Positions 43,553-56,275 are shown, counted from the stretch's first letter. The stretch is DNA of 64,000 nucleotides from Physcia stellaris (GCA_018902385.1 JABSSW010000008.1:496001-560000), one strand, 5' to 3'. Numbers and translations: made by a program. The notes: a model not told the origin generated them from the sequence alone.

Positions 43553-45405
43553 TCATGACCCATACGCAGGTGGCGGTGGCTCATCCACTTCATGCCTATG
43601 CCACAGTCCTTGATTCGCCGTCTTTTCCTCGTTGATCTTGCGTGCAATTTCGCCAGCCATCTTCAACATCCAGGCTTGCTCTAAAATGCGACCGGACGGA
43701 TTGGCACTACCCGATGAGCCTTCCACGTAGGACACTGGAATATTGAAGTTTGTTGATGGATGTGCTTCATGAAGTGGCACCGTCGATGAGCCAGGTTGAC
43801 CTTTTTCCAAGGGATAACCTGGAGTTTTATCTTGGCCTGAATACATAGAGGTCACAGGGAGTGTTGAGGATGATGATAGCATGGGAGTGTCCGGCGGTCT
43901 CTGAGGCGGATTTGCTGGAAGGTTGGTCACCGGTGGCCGAGGGGTGGACGTATCCAGCTCCTGCCATTTTGGCCGGCGTGGCGTCAGGTTGCGCAGTCGT
44001 GGAGGTGTGTCGCGTAAGTCAATACCATCGAAGTCAGCTTGGAAATGCTGCCATGGCTTTTGGGGTTTCTCTGGCGTCTTTGGTGGGGTTGTAAGCTCAT
44101 CGTCACGCTCGTCCCTCAACTGTTGAGGACCACAATCTGATGGAGCCGACGATACGGTACCGGAGATCGTACTGCCTTCTCCACTGACGCTTTCCATTTC
44201 ATCGGTACCCGCTTTCCGTTTTCGAAGATTTACAACCCGGTGTTTGCGCTTTCGCCCACCATGAACCTTTCCTCCACGGCTTGAGCCAACCCCTAAGCCA
44301 CTCGCAGCTGAACCAAAGCTGGTGAGCGTAGGGCGGACTGAACGAGAAGGCATGTCTACATTATCTTGGAAACTGTATGTTGTGCTTGCAATCGCGGTAT
44401 AGGATTGGTTCCGGGACATGGCCGGAGTGAATGGAGTGTGGGGTTCCCCTCGTTCAGATGGACCAGCCCATGCTCTAAACACGGCATCTCGTATGCCAGG
44501 CGTGAAGAGAGATAATGTTCGATGAGAGTCGGTTAGAGCAGCTAGACGGAGAAGGTTCTTCTGGGAGAACAAGGAGTGTGTTTCAGTACCACTGTCTAGA
44601 GAGAGAGAGGCAATCTGGGCAGGATCGAGAGCGTTGCCTGAAAGGTCCACTGGATCTTGGGGTGGGCTCGCAAGTGGATCCACGGGTTGCTCCATACTTG
44701 GAGGATCCTGAGCGATTCGAGCCAGCTCCTCGTCTTCTCTGACACGATGCTCGGGAACCCATAATCTTAATGACAAGCGATGTATTATAGCGGGTAGCTC
44801 GTCCATGAGCAAAGTCCGTAATTGCCCTTCGATCTCTTTCTGTAAGTAGTCTCGGACAAAGGGTATCGAATCGAAGGTGGACGACACTTTGAGAGACTCG
44901 AGAGGATCGTTTCGAAAAACCAGCGTGAGACCTTTTTGCCTCGAGAAGACCAGGATGATGAACGCTGACAACTTAAAGTCCGAGAGGGTTATCTGCAAGG
45001 GTATTGTAAGGCTTGAAGATGCGGCAAGCGGTTGTGGGGATGTGAAGGAAGGTCGTGTGGATAGGTAAGTATTGAGTGGATTTGCCTGGCATAGTGTTAG
45101 TCTAGATTTTCAGATGCCGTTTTCACGAAGAGACTGACCTGTACTCTCGTCTTGAGCGTAAGATAAGCGTCCCCACTGTAACACATCTTGAATATGCCGC
45201 GGAATCGATCCTCAGCCAGGTCTCCTATCTCCAGTATCTCTAGCTCGGGTGGTATAGAGCCTAGGTTGAGTTGATTGACCAGAATATCATCCACAATGAT
45301 TGGCGGCTTTGGTGATTTGTTCAGGGCTGTAGTAAGCAGCTCCTGCGCTCTTGTGTAGAATGAGGCGTCCGCCGTCAGCGGTGACCAGTTGAAGTTGAAC
45401 GCCAT
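43553..45405 (-). CDS. MDM34: Mdm34, ERMES outer-membrane subunit
   Basis: Exon 1 (45139-45405) and exon 2 (43553-45085) join in phase 0 across a 53-base intron (GTCAGT...GCCAG) to give 599 residues. The N-terminus [20 protein letters not shown] and the SMP domain phrases [60 protein letters not shown] and [20 protein letters not shown] are the hallmark of Mdm34. This protein, with Mmm1, Mdm10 and Mdm12, forms the ERMES complex tethering endoplasmic reticulum to mitochondria and moving lipids. After the SMP domain (about residues 1-210) the C-terminus is long, Ser/Pro-rich and disordered with a basic patch ([18 protein letters not shown]), as usual in filamentous fungi. The frame is intact. 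Confidence 0.95.
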
Positions 45406-45920
45406 GACCGATCTTGAAGATTGAAGCTCCTAACACTAGTCCATCCTCGAGCTTTTTGTTGGTGATAGTGGTGAGTGCTCGCTCATGACTACCGGGTCGC
45501 GTGATGACAAGGGCTGCTAGTTGTCGAATGTGTGCTGCAGTGACTATTCTCCAGAAGCGGTCGGTAACGTGTCGCAGAGATATGGACAATCTGCTAGACT
45601 TTAAGAATATTAAAAGGGATTATTATCTTTCACTAGCGGAGATCGTGTCAGAGCTGTGTTTTACTGCTGGCTTCAGGGTCTCGAAATTTTGGTGCAAGGC
45701 GGCGTCACGGGTTGCCCTGAGGATATCCAGTCTTGGCACACGTGATGGGTTTAGAAGCATCCTCGGCATCGTCATAATCGCCGACTCAAACATCCTCCTC
45801 ACGACTTTGGACAACCTTTATAAACCTTCTACTCTGTATAGTACGCTTGGCAGCAGTAACTTTTACTTGCCTTTCTCGTAATATCAAGTCAGTAGCAACC
45901 CTGATCTTACATTCGACAGG
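45406..45920. promoter_or_regulatory. Divergent promoter region of MDM34 and the HAD gene
   Basis: The 515 bases between the two start codons serve both genes. A TATAAA-like run (tttataaacc) lies near 45819-45828, about 95 bases before the HAD start. ORFs inside are out-of-frame or too short to accept. Confidence 0.45.
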
Positions 45921-46694
45921 ATGGCCCTGTCACCATCAACCGCCCCTTCTCTGACTTCATTCCGTGCCCTTGCCTTTGACATTTTCGGTACACTTGTCGA
46001 TGAACCCAAAGGTCTTGCTTCTGCCCTAGAGCCGCTGACCTCTCAGCTGCCCGAGGGACACGAGGCCAAGACTTCTTCCGCAGCTCTTTCCGCTGCACTC
46101 AACAAACATGAAGCTATCATCGAGCGGCAACATCCTAAGATGCTGAAAGAAGACACCTTATTTGGAGCCTACAACGCTCTTGCAAAGGAATGGGGCTTAG
46201 AAGCCCATGAGAAAGACGCCAAGGCCCTCGGTGAAGCTTATGGTAAATTTCCAGCTTTCCCTGATACCGTCCAGGCCTTGAAGAAGCTGGGTACGCATTA
46301 TAAACTCATTCCCATTTCGAATTGCTCGGAGAAGCAGATCGAGGACATCGTAACGGGTGCATTAAAGGGCATTGATTTCTCTGCTGTACTCACTGCCGAG
46401 GCGATCGGGTCTTTCAAGCCGAGCCTGAACAATTTCGAGTATCTACTGAAAGAACTTCACAAAATGGGCGTCAAGAAAGAGGAACTGCTGATTGTAGCTC
46501 AAGGCGTTGGTTCCGATCATGTCCCGGCCAAGCAGATAGGGATCCACAGTGCGTGGATCTCAAGAGGCAGGCCGGAGTCGGAAAAGGGATATGAAGGAAT
46601 CGGAAAGCAGAATGAGGGTAAAGTTGGCTTTGGATGGAGATGGAATTCAATGGGAGAGATGGCAAGAGACGTCGAACTGGCGTTTTCAAGCTGA
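45921..46694 (+). CDS. HAD-superfamily, 2-haloacid dehalogenase-like hydrolase
   Basis: The intronless frame encodes 257 residues. HAD motifs are in order: nucleophile Asp20 in FDIFGTLVDE, Ser133-Asn134 in IPISNCSEKQ, Lys166 in GSFKPS, and acidic Asp199 in VGSDHVPAKQIG, followed by HSAWISRG. This fits the type II haloacid dehalogenase-like group common in ascomycetes, cytosolic enzymes whose natural substrate is mostly unknown. The cap region (about residues 25-100) is alpha-helical, as in that group. The classic dehalogenase loop is FDAYGTL; here FDIFGTL, so true dehalogenase activity is uncertain. The gene is divergent from MDM34. Confidence 0.88.
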   Translation: MALSPSTAPSLTSFRALAFDIFGTLVDEPKGLASALEPLTSQLPEGHEAKTSSAALSAALNKHEAIIERQHPKMLKEDTLFGAYNALAKEWGLEAHEKDAKALGEAYGKFPAFPDTVQALKKLGTHYKLIPISNCSEKQIEDIVTGALKGIDFSAVLTAEAIGSFKPSLNNFEYLLKELHKMGVKKEELLIVAQGVGSDHVPAKQIGIHSAWISRGRPESEKGYEGIGKQNEGKVGFGWRWNSMGEMARDVELAFSS

Positions 46695-46891
46695 ATGGTG
46701 ATCTAGGCTGGCCGAGCTACCACCGCTAAACCCAAAGATAACCAAGCAATGTCAATCCACCGGGGGAAGGGATAATTGCAGGCTGATCTCGTGATCTGCA
46801 ATGTTGCTTGACTCTGCCAGACTGTATCCTTAGGGAATCAAGATCGGCAACGATAGCTTGTCATTCCCCCAATTTTTCATGTATAAAGCAA

Positions 46892-47749
46892 TCAAGAGAG
46901 CCTCTTGATGAGCTTATCTCCCAGATTCTGGATAGATGCTTCGAAATCGTCATAATTATCTGCCTTCCAATTCGCAGAGGTACCAGGAACAGCCTCGTCA
47001 CCAGTGAACGCAACATAGAGAACATCTGTCTCATCATGACCACTGTTGCCATTCACCTTATGGCCATAACAGGCAGTAGCGAGAGAAAGACTAGCTTCGC
47101 CAACAAGAGGAATACCGTCATCCCCGTTGGTGTCTCCCCACACTCCATAAATCTACAGATTGTCAGTCAGTCGCCAGAAACCTCAGACATGGCTCGCAGC
47201 CACATACCAACTTGTCACCACAAACCACGGCCATTACACTCAAGGGCTTGATTCCATGCGCTCTCGGATCGAAAGTTGGAGTATAGTCACCCTCATTACC
47301 GAATACCACATAGGGGTGGATATTGGCGTTTAGATCTTTGATTGCCCTTCCAGGGATTTGTCCCTTGAAGGCTGTCTGGGACTGGGTATCGCCTGAGCTC
47401 TTGCATCGACCATCGCCGCCTTTCTGCTCTCCATCGCAGTCAATGTCCATATTCGCTAAGGTACCGGGTCCGTGGAGAAAGATGGCTTTTCCGGTAACTC
47501 CTTTCTGACAGTAGGACCATCCTGTCGAGAAAGTGTAGTTAGCTATCAGCGGCGTGAAAAGACAGACCTTGATTTCTCACCGTTATCGGAGTCCTCGGTA
47601 TCATGAAAACCACCTTTGAGCTTATCCGAACCAGTGCAGCTGCCTGACTTGACGCGGTTGTAGAAGGCACGCACGTTTGAGGGAACACTGCGTGCAGAAA
47701 TGCCTTGGGCTGCCAAGGCCACTGCCACAAGAGCGAAGGAAGTCTTCAT
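46892..47749 (-). CDS. Secreted endo-chitosanase, GH75
   Basis: Exons 47581-47749, 47208-47521 and 46892-47152 join across introns of 59 bases (phase 1) and 55 bases (phase 0) to give 247 residues, the usual length of fungal GH75 enzymes. The signal peptide is MKTSFALVAVALAAQGISA. GH75 blocks are clear: VRAFYNRVKSGSCTGSDKL, TLANMDIDCDG, GDGRCKSSGDTQSQTAFKG, NANIHPYVVFGN, IKPLSVMAVVCGDKL, YGVWGDTNGDDG and LVGEASLSLATACYG. The acidic residues in WGDTNGDDG and LVGEA lie where the catalytic Asp and Glu are placed in the characterised Fusarium enzyme (from memory). It hydrolyses chitosan outside the cell. An upstream in-frame ATG at 47782 would spoil the signal peptide, so 47749 is chosen. Confidence 0.93.
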
Positions 47750-49701
47750 ATTTCCGGAAGTCAGTGGATGAGGAAGATACAAATTCGAGTGCGCTGAAGG
47801 AGGAAGGTCGAGATGGTAGAAACAAGGCAGATGTTTGCTATTCGAATTTAGGAGAAGACTACGCCTTGTTTTATATCACTTATTAAATATGGAAAGACTA
47901 TTTACGGCCGGTCATCATAAGCATTAAGATACACAAATAGGCTACGAAAATTTCACTGCAGCGATCGTTCACCTCGCCCCCATCAGTTGCCGCACGGCGC
48001 TGACAGTACGTTGTATTGGGGGCCAATCTGGTCAGCCAGTCATCCAGCTCCAACGAGACTCTTTCACGGGATATTTTGGCCTCCATGGTGAGAATGCGGC
48101 TAAAATAGTAAAAGCTTATTCATACAGCGGCTCTACTTTCGGCCGGAGCGTAAGCTGACATGTTTCATGCGACACCAACACCGAGGACCAATCGATAACT
48201 CGTGCAACATCTGCATCAATTTGACTGAGTATGAGTCCATGTGCCCATGACACCCGCTCGCTGTCATATATCGCGATTATGCGACCAATGCAAGCGCAGG
48301 CGAACGTTAATAGTATTTCGCTTTTGGAGTATGAAGCTGTTTGCTCAGCTTAGTGATCGACAGCAATACTTTCTTTCATTCGCTTATAGTTGTGTCACGT
48401 AAGACAGAGGACAGACCACGTTTCTCGACTCCACGTGGAAGTCCACTCTTCTCCTTTGTATGGGTCTGGATACAGCATGTCTTCACCCCTCTAATTTCTT
48501 GTCAGAGAATCTCCTTTTGCAGCTGAAGCTCACAGATTTCGTTTCTATCTCTGTCATGACCGCGTACAGTCATATATGACCGGTTTCGCGGATTAATGGA
48601 CCGTCTGGATTGAGATTTGTTGTTGATAAGGTAGATTGACTGATGATTGGGCTCCTAGTACGGAGGTAGACCAATAATGAGAAACGTGCCGTATTAGTCG
48701 CCTTGTATGCCACAATATTCCTGATTTCGTCATCATGCGTCGATCGCAGTTGAAAATCTTGGCAGCTGGCTTTCCGGTTCATGCCAATTCTCTGCAGCTC
48801 TAATTGTCCATGCAAACGGCAGACTCTGAGTAGTCGTGCTAGTATAGTGAGAGGAGCTACTTGCCCAGGTCCTCCAAGATATTCATCATCTTTGATCGAC
48901 GAATTGTGTGAAATAGAGTTCGAACCCTGGACCGCAGCCTTGTGTATGCCATCTTGGCTGGCATAGAAGTCTCTATCGCTCAATAATGCGTTGGCTTTGT
49001 CCTGTGCCTTGCTCATTGTACGCTCACTGAATCACTCCAGATAAGTATCGGACTGCTGCCAGACAGCAAGCCTGGTACGCTGACGACGACGACGACGAGC
49101 CCAATTACAATCCCTTTCGAAAAGTCCGGCCCCGTAGAAAACTCGATGAAGAAGATCACATCGCAAATTCCCGTAGCGAACCAGGCTATGGTTTACCAAA
49201 AGCCCCTCCTTTACGAAGTTCTTCATACCCCACCATACAAACCTCGGCTCATCCTTTACAACCTTCTCCATACTCTGGCCCACAATTTTTACAGCGACCG
49301 AAGACAGATCGGCAAGAACTTGGCTTAGGAACTCCAATCCGCCTAGACAGAGACAAAGAATCTGGAATTAAAGAATTGGAAGATTCGTCACCTGGCCAGA
49401 TTGAACATCAATTGTCCGCTAGGCTGTCGGTTACAGAGCTGTATCCATCTCCCCAGCCTCAAAAAGGTGTGGCTCGTCATCTGCTGGATGAGAACAAATT
49501 AACACCTGATTAGACTCGGGATCGGATCACCATACAGTATGGCGTCCCAGCCGGAAGTGGGATAATGATCATGGTTCTCTGTGGTTTTCATTGATAGATC
49601 ACCTTAGCAACGTAAGCATGTTTGATTGCAGCTAGATCTTGGTTCATTGACGATTAGCAAGGTTGGCGGACTCAAATGTCCAAAAGCTTGGAGAGTAATG
49701 T
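47750..49701. other. Intergenic, doubtful ORFs only
   Basis: Minus ORFs at 48570-49016 (148 codons) and 49032-49337 (101 codons, with MEFLSQVLADLSSVAVKIV) lie near each other and could be parts of one decayed gene, but I recognise no family. A (GAC)5 run is at 49082-49096. The promoter of the CorA-type gene is in the last few hundred bases. Confidence 0.35.
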
Positions 49702-50966
49702 ATGAATCCCATAATCAGCCTTTCCAAACTGTTAATACAATCCAGTCACTTACTGGACGATCCCTCAACATTCAAGGCGCTGCGCGAGCTTTATCATATC
49801 GATTTTCCTCGTCAAAAACTCAAGTTTGATGAATGGCATCAACAAAATCTGAACAATGTATCTGCAATGCAGAGAGTTTTCTGGAAGCCGGTATTTGACG
49901 GTACTCATGGTCTCACGCGGACTGCATTTGGGTTAGAATTTGCCACTTCTCGGGACACGGAAACTCCAGAGGCCACTGAGAGCAAGGTCTCTAGAGTTTC
50001 GTCAGAAACGTCAGTACTTGAGGATCAACTGCAAAGACTTTCCGTATATATTCAATTGAGACATCATAATGAGGAATCCGATAGCTCTCCTCAAGAGCAA
50101 CAACATAAACCTCATGAGTTTAGACAAAATCAACCTCCCCCTAAAATACCCTCGGGGAGAAATGATAAGGTAGAGAACGATTATCTAATGGAGAATACCA
50201 TCATCATTTTTCTCAGGACGACAGAATTATCTCCGGGCGGTGCGTTCTGGCCAGAGATTGTACCGTGGAATGAACTTCTTGAGGATACTAATCTCATAAA
50301 ACATCATGCTGATCATCCGATAGCGTTGGCAATGATTGAGCTGGTATTCGAGGCCGTGTCCACAGAATGGGAGAACTATATCTATTCAACTCATAGACAT
50401 ATCGTTGCTCTCGAAGAAAGAATCTACCAGAACCCAGCGGATGATGCACAGTCAACGGCATTATGGAGTGTTTCCAGAGAGATACTTCAAGCAGAAAGAC
50501 TACTAACATCTCACCTGCAGCTGCTTGAAACCATTCAAGACCGTTTGGCATTTCTGATCACTTTCGATCGTCAGGACTCGACGGACTGGCTGAGACAACA
50601 GATTGAGGAATATCAGAGACTGAAGAGCAACATCGAGGAGTCACTGAAAAAACCTAGCGCGCATATCATTGATCTCATGTACAAATCTGTCAGTATCCGG
50701 GATGCTCGTCAGTCCTTGAATTGAACAACAGCCTTTGGCGACTGAGCTGGATCACATTCATCTTCCTACCCCTTACGTTTCTAGTGGGCTTCTTCGGCAT
50801 GAATGTTGACACTTTTCAACAGAATCCTTCCTTAAAATGGTATTTCATATCCGTTGTACCGCTGATGATCCTCATCTTACTGGCTTGGCTAGCTACAAAG
50901 CATTGGACGCGCAAGGATGTCAATGCCTTGCAAGCTATACGGAAAGTATTTCACTTGCGCTTTTGA
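49702..50966 (+). CDS. CorA-type magnesium transporter, frame break before TM1
   Basis: The N-terminal frame 49702-50724 (340 residues) is hydrophilic, Glu/Gln-rich, with SLSKLLIQSSHLL, GAFWPEIVPWNELL and helical coiled-coil stretches (HIVALEERIYQNP, LLTSHLQLLETIQDRLAFLI). It stops at TGA 50722-50724. The next frame, 50721-50966, carries SLWRLSWITFIFLPLTFLVG, the CorA signature GMN (50796-50804) in FFGMNVD, and a second helix (ISVVPLMILILLAWLA). CorA proteins are pentameric Mg2+ channels with two C-terminal helices; the GMN loop is the selectivity filter. The junction reads TCCTTGAATTGAACAAC, where a single missing base explains the shift. The upstream start may be incomplete. Pseudogene or base-call error; the family is clear. 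Confidence 0.8.
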
Positions 50967-53175
50967 GAGTACTTGAGACCTCATCCTGTGTTTGTGGCTG
51001 CGAGACATCAAGTACAGCGCCTGCACCGATTGGACACGAACGCTCCAGAAGACTCAATCTATTCCATGTGGCAGTCGCGGTAGTAAAGCAATGTTAGACA
51101 GACTAGGGAGCCAGAATGTGAGGCAAGAAAAGAGATTCGGTCACACAGCCTCCACGCGCCAAATTTTGCAGCCAAATCTAAATGACCAGGTTTGCAGTAC
51201 GAAATCTCCAATTCAACTTCTCTGCTGCTTCTTCTAATCAACGTCTTGAAAAATTACACGATGGTCAATCAGTCCGGAACCAGTACCAACCACTACCTTA
51301 AAAGCCTCTTTGGACGCCTTCGCAGGATCTTTTGTAGGCTCTGGTTTGGGGCATTGACCGTATCGTCCATTCCACTTACGCGACGCGTTGCCTGTACAGA
51401 TCGACCGAGGCCTCATTCCTGCATCTCTACGAGAGTAAAGAATGCCCGAATTACCTACCGCTGATAGGCTCAGATAAGGCTCGTAGCTTTTTCCACTGAA
51501 TGCACTTCATTCCTCGCAGAAAAATTATAGCGATATAGATTGCGATCATCGAGAATCGTAATCATCGAGAACCTAGTGTCTACAATGAAAATCAGCGATA
51601 TGGTCTACCACTCGAGGGCTTCTTAAATAAGCCTATGCCGACACCTGGGATGTACCAAAAAGCGTTCAGAAGTGGAGTCCCTATTGGGCATCCGTGTGAT
51701 TGAAGCCAAATAAAGTCGGCAGCGTAGGCGACCTCATCACGCGGATATAAGCCTCGAGCCTTTTGGGCAATTTCCTGGGCAGAAGAAAATAGCTGGCAGG
51801 AGCCGCTGGTGCCGCCTCACTTTTGGATGGCCATGGACTAAAAGTACGACCTATGAGGCGCTTGCTCTTATTGCTTCTCAAAGACGGTAGGCGACTGTAC
51901 TTGCTGTTTTCGTGGTAGAGAGAAAGGTCAGATTCACCCACTGGTGCACACAAATTCGTCAAAATGGAATAGATTGTGTAATTTCAACCCTACTACGTCG
52001 CTCGAATTGAGCTAAACTCTACATACTACGTCGGCGTGTACCTACCGCCGTCCCTGGACACGAAGCGAAGCTCGGCGCCAGGGAATAGACTACCCCCTAA
52101 CACCTTCAAGCACCTTACCAGAGTGCATCATGGCATCTAGGCTGTCATGAAACTCACAATTGTACGGTAATCTGCATATGTGCTCGATCATAACGGGCTA
52201 CCTGGCGAACGTTGTCGAAGTGTCGAAGTAAAATCACCAGCCAGTATGATACAAATAACCTGTATCCTAGACACCATATAGCATATGGAGCGAAACCTTG
52301 TGCCTTCTTTTACATATTGGATGAGTGAGCGGTTATGGTTCTGGCGGTACCCCATGGTAGCTTCCTTTGGATCTCAAGTGTTAAGATGCCACTATCGCTA
52401 ATGGTCGGGTTGAATGAAGCGCAGTCGAGGCCATCAAGATCAACTGATGATCATCGTTGATAGATGGAGGTACAATAATTGTCAACAGTCTCATCTTTGA
52501 GTAATTGACTGAAATGTCATTATCTATAGGTTTGGTCGTCCAGCTTTCCCATAGACTAAGATCCCACTCAGTATATACTGAAATAGCACGCGGCTTGGAA
52601 GATAGTGAGACGTCACCAGATTCCATGTACCCTTTTTACTACTTCAATGATACTCCGAAGCACGCCTCGAAACTCCGCTTCAGAGCTCGTTATCGTTTCC
52701 GACTATGTTATTTGAATGGCAGTCAGTGTTTCTTTTTTTTTCTTTTTCTTTTTCTTTTACTTTTTCCGTGCATGTCAATCAATTTAGTTTTTACAACAAT
52801 AATGAAAGCTATTCAGAACCACAAAGCGATGTTCGATCAATACTGCGTCGCTGTCGAAAAGCGGCAATCAAGGAGACAAGCTTAAAAGACTTTGCCGAGG
52901 AATTTTGCGAGCGAGCTTCGGAATATCATTAGAGAGTGAGGGGCAGAAGGATATATAGCAATTGGCGTCTACGAGCCGTATGTCATCCCGGTGAATACTC
53001 GGCGGCAGTGGCGTTTCAGTAAATTGCTCCTGATCATTCCCACCACTCGCTGCAGGACTGTCGCTAATTGTATAACCTCACTACTAGAACGCGGCAATGC
53101 GCGAGTCGCGTTTTCGGCTTCGAGTCGCCGGCTTGGGAGTCTACGAGCTGATACCCTCGGTCCAGTCGCAAAGCA
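50967..53175. other. Intergenic, no gene seen
   Basis: No supportable ORF. A pyrimidine tract of repeated CTTTTT lies at about 52730-52770. The last 200 bases before 53176 are open in other frames by chance. Confidence 0.4.
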
Positions 53176-54096
53176 ATGCATGTCGCTATCCTTCCGGGAC
53201 TTGTGTTTATGCTGTTGCTGGTCGTATCCGGGCATCCTACAATTCACAAAGAACCTGCCACTGCACCAAACAGCAACTTAACTTACAACAATTACTCGCC
53301 TGCAGGTCCACCAGACTTTCAGATGACACTGCTTTTGCAAACTCCTACTCGAATGCGCCTGGACCTTTGCCTCGGCCTGGCTCTTGACGTGGCCTTTGAT
53401 CAAGCTCTGCATGCAGACTGGAACAGCCGTATACCTGAGCGCACTAAAACTTGGCGATACCATGGAGTTGAGATTACTGCACAGTCGGCAAGAGGGGTCC
53501 AAAACCTGGAGTCACGCTTCATCCACTGGGCCATTATCAGGATGATGGACATCATGGTTCATGAAAAGAGCTGTAACACAACTTTTGTGGATCTGAAGTG
53601 GCGTGGAGAACCCGTCGGAAAACTCACGATCATCAATCGTAGGTTCCCCGGGCATCGAAAAGCCTCAGGCTCGCCGAAAACCATCTCCATGCCCGAGAGC
53701 AACGAGACCAGAGTCGGGGTTGACGGTTCACGTTTGGAAGATGTCGAATTTTTCGGAAGAGAAAATTCAATGTCGGAAGTTGTCATGGGAGTACTTGCGG
53801 GAGTGATCGGAGTCGCCGAACGTGTCCATGGCAATAGAGTGGCGTTTAGAGGAGCTTGGGACGGTTCCCCATACACTGTATATCCAATATGGTTCAGCAC
53901 ACAACGACTGTCTCAACTTAGTAAAGAGAGGTTGCTTGTTGCAATGATGGCAGCAATACAATATCAGCGGGTGAGAGACGATTTTCGTTGCCTAAAAGGT
54001 AGACTAGTGGATGAGGATGGAAAGTATATTGCAGAAGGCGGGTACGCTGTCAACACCCGCCACACAGTCCCGGGTGGAAGCTCGGATACTGCTTAG
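53176..54096 (+). CDS. Secreted protein, family not recognised
   Basis: The single-exon frame encodes 306 residues. The N-terminus MHVAILPGLVFMLLLVVSG is a good signal peptide, followed by a Pro/Asn-rich segment with possible N-glycosylation (NLTYNN). The rest reads as a globular protein: DLCLGLALDVAFDQALHADW, RFIHWAIIRMMDIMVHEKSC, EPVGKLTIINRRFPG, EVVMGVLAGVIGVAERVHGN and LLVAMMAAIQYQRVRDDFRC. Only four cysteines follow the signal. I recognise no domain. Frame length, codon regularity and signal peptide support a true gene, perhaps a host-interaction or wall protein. Confidence 0.65.
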   Translation: MHVAILPGLVFMLLLVVSGHPTIHKEPATAPNSNLTYNNYSPAGPPDFQMTLLLQTPTRMRLDLCLGLALDVAFDQALHADWNSRIPERTKTWRYHGVEITAQSARGVQNLESRFIHWAIIRMMDIMVHEKSCNTTFVDLKWRGEPVGKLTIINRRFPGHRKASGSPKTISMPESNETRVGVDGSRLEDVEFFGRENSMSEVVMGVLAGVIGVAERVHGNRVAFRGAWDGSPYTVYPIWFSTQRLSQLSKERLLVAMMAAIQYQRVRDDFRCLKGRLVDEDGKYIAEGGYAVNTRHTVPGGSSDTA

Positions 54097-56275
54097 TCCT
54101 GGTCGACTTCTGAGGGATATATATGAAGTCAGGTTTCAAGAAAATCAGATTCCGGCCTCCAGATGGGTCTCCGTTGAGCCCTCATGTACGAATCGAAAAC
54201 CAACCCTACCTACCCTTTCCCTTGACCGCCAAGTTGAGGCGAGCTCGAGCCAGTCTCAAATTAGAACATAGTAATGATCTTAGACAGCTAAGCTTATAGA
54301 CCTGATCTGGGTTGACTGTAGATGGTTCGTTTTCTTAAGACAAATATTTCAACAGAGTTGGTAAATAGCTAGCTTTGAGAAACTAAGGTCTTAGCCCTGG
54401 AAGAGCTCAGCAGTTGGCTCTGCTTTACTACCACAGATGTTTAGGTGCAAAAAAAAAGGGTCTAGGAGCAGGAGGGTTAGGGGCAGGCTTCATCAAAGCC
54501 AACCAAGATCAATCGGTATATCGAATTGGGATGAAGAAACCTTGGAAAGATTTGCCAAAAGCTGCCCGGAAGAATAGCGGGACAGGCGCCTTCAGGAAAA
54601 AGCCATTCAATAACAGTGCATGGGATAGTGGAGCTAGCTACGAAATGATCCTCTTCGTGAACTATCCAGCTTCTACACACCGATTGATAATTCATACAAG
54701 CCAGTGATGGTAAAATTTCCTTCAAACCCGGATGTTTCAGCCATCGCAGTTTTTCTCGGAACTCAGAGAAGGCGAAAACTGTAGAACAGCTGCCATGTCC
54801 CGGTATAACCTTGTCAAGTAGCTAGATGATAACGCATCAGTTTGATGCTCTTACTCAGTCATGCAATAATCTGGAGCTGAACATCAAAGGACTCAAGATA
54901 AACTAGAGCGTGGCTATCACCATAGACGCTAATCTTCACCGCTGTGCACAACTATCTAAATCTACTTTCCAAGACTGTAGGTTCTTCGACTTCATTTGGG
55001 AAGCTTCTGCTCGGGCTTCCTATCCGTTCGTGATGGATCCAGATCTACAACGACAGCTACTCCAAAAGTAAGCTCAATGATCATTGATAGAGATCTCCAC
55101 CCAGCTTCATGCAGCCTTTCAAGACCCACTTGTTCTACTCTCTGGGTGGTTGATGTCCTTCATTTGACTCACCCTGCAGCAGCTTATCGTCAAGCGAGTG
55201 GTGGATTCGGCCTAAGGTCCTGACTGCAAGCACTTTTTGCAGCTATATGTGGCTGAAACTTCGCTATCCGCATATGCAGCTACCTCCTTCCCATTCATGA
55301 TTGTGCCGCGGGTTACCAAGCTTGTAATCCAGCGCAAGACGAAGGTGGGGCCAACTTTGACAATGAGAACCCGGACGTAATTACGCGTATCATCTTCCTT
55401 TCCGCCACCTCTGCATGCGGGGGTCGTGACAGAGCTGGCGAAGACTTATCTGGCCATGTGACTAGCTGAGACATCATACTTGAAAGCGAGACCCCGACTA
55501 CGACTGCCGAAAGAGACACTTCATTCATGGGCCTTCGATGGGGAACTCCGTTCAAAAAGTGATGCTTGCGCCAGCCTCATTTGGGAAGACATGCGGAATT
55601 GGACTTGGTCCAGATCGCTATGACAAAAGCCGCGGAATCTTCGGCACCTCAACGAAGACTGGAACATCCCCAGATCGAGCACCTCCGTTGCTGCAGGGAC
55701 ATGCACATGGTCACTCCATCCTTTGGCACTCTCCAAGAGAACTAATCCATTGTGTCTCCAGGAAGAGCATACTGGACACATCTCACATACTCGGCTCGGT
55801 TTGTAGCTCGGTTCAAACGATGCGCCTGCATACAGATGGAGTCGACAATCCCCATGATTCTATGCTCGGGTTGACGCATGCTATCGAATGGAGAGCGAGA
55901 AAATGAGGCCACCACTACCCTCCTAAGAAAAAGTGGATACGTTACACAAGCACCGAACATTTCCAACTCCACAGCGAATGAGGACCCTCCGATCGCCCCC
56001 TTCCTGGCCTCGCATTGCTTACTCGAAAAGTTACATCACCAATCCCATGAAGCCCGAAAATGGTGTCCTCTTCATGCAATTTCTGCCACCCGATTCATGA
56101 TTGCCACTGATCAGCTCTCCACGTGACCTGAAGAAGCCCCAACGAATATATAACAAGCCATCATCTCCATGCGTTCCCACTTCCATCTCCTCAGGTTCCC
56201 TCGTCTGTTCCCTCCCACTCCCCAACAGACTTCCCTAAACCCTATTACAACCCAAATTACTTCGCGCCCTCAGCC
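54097..56275. other. Intergenic, no gene accepted
   Basis: ORFs at 54414-54707, 55521-55781 (minus) and 55538-55906 show no pattern. A CT-rich promoter-like stretch leads into 56276. Confidence 0.4.

Noticed and set aside
45501-45881. 126-codon plus ORF between MDM34 and the HAD gene
   Set aside because: It overlaps the shared promoter, has no recognisable domain and would run into the TATA-like region.
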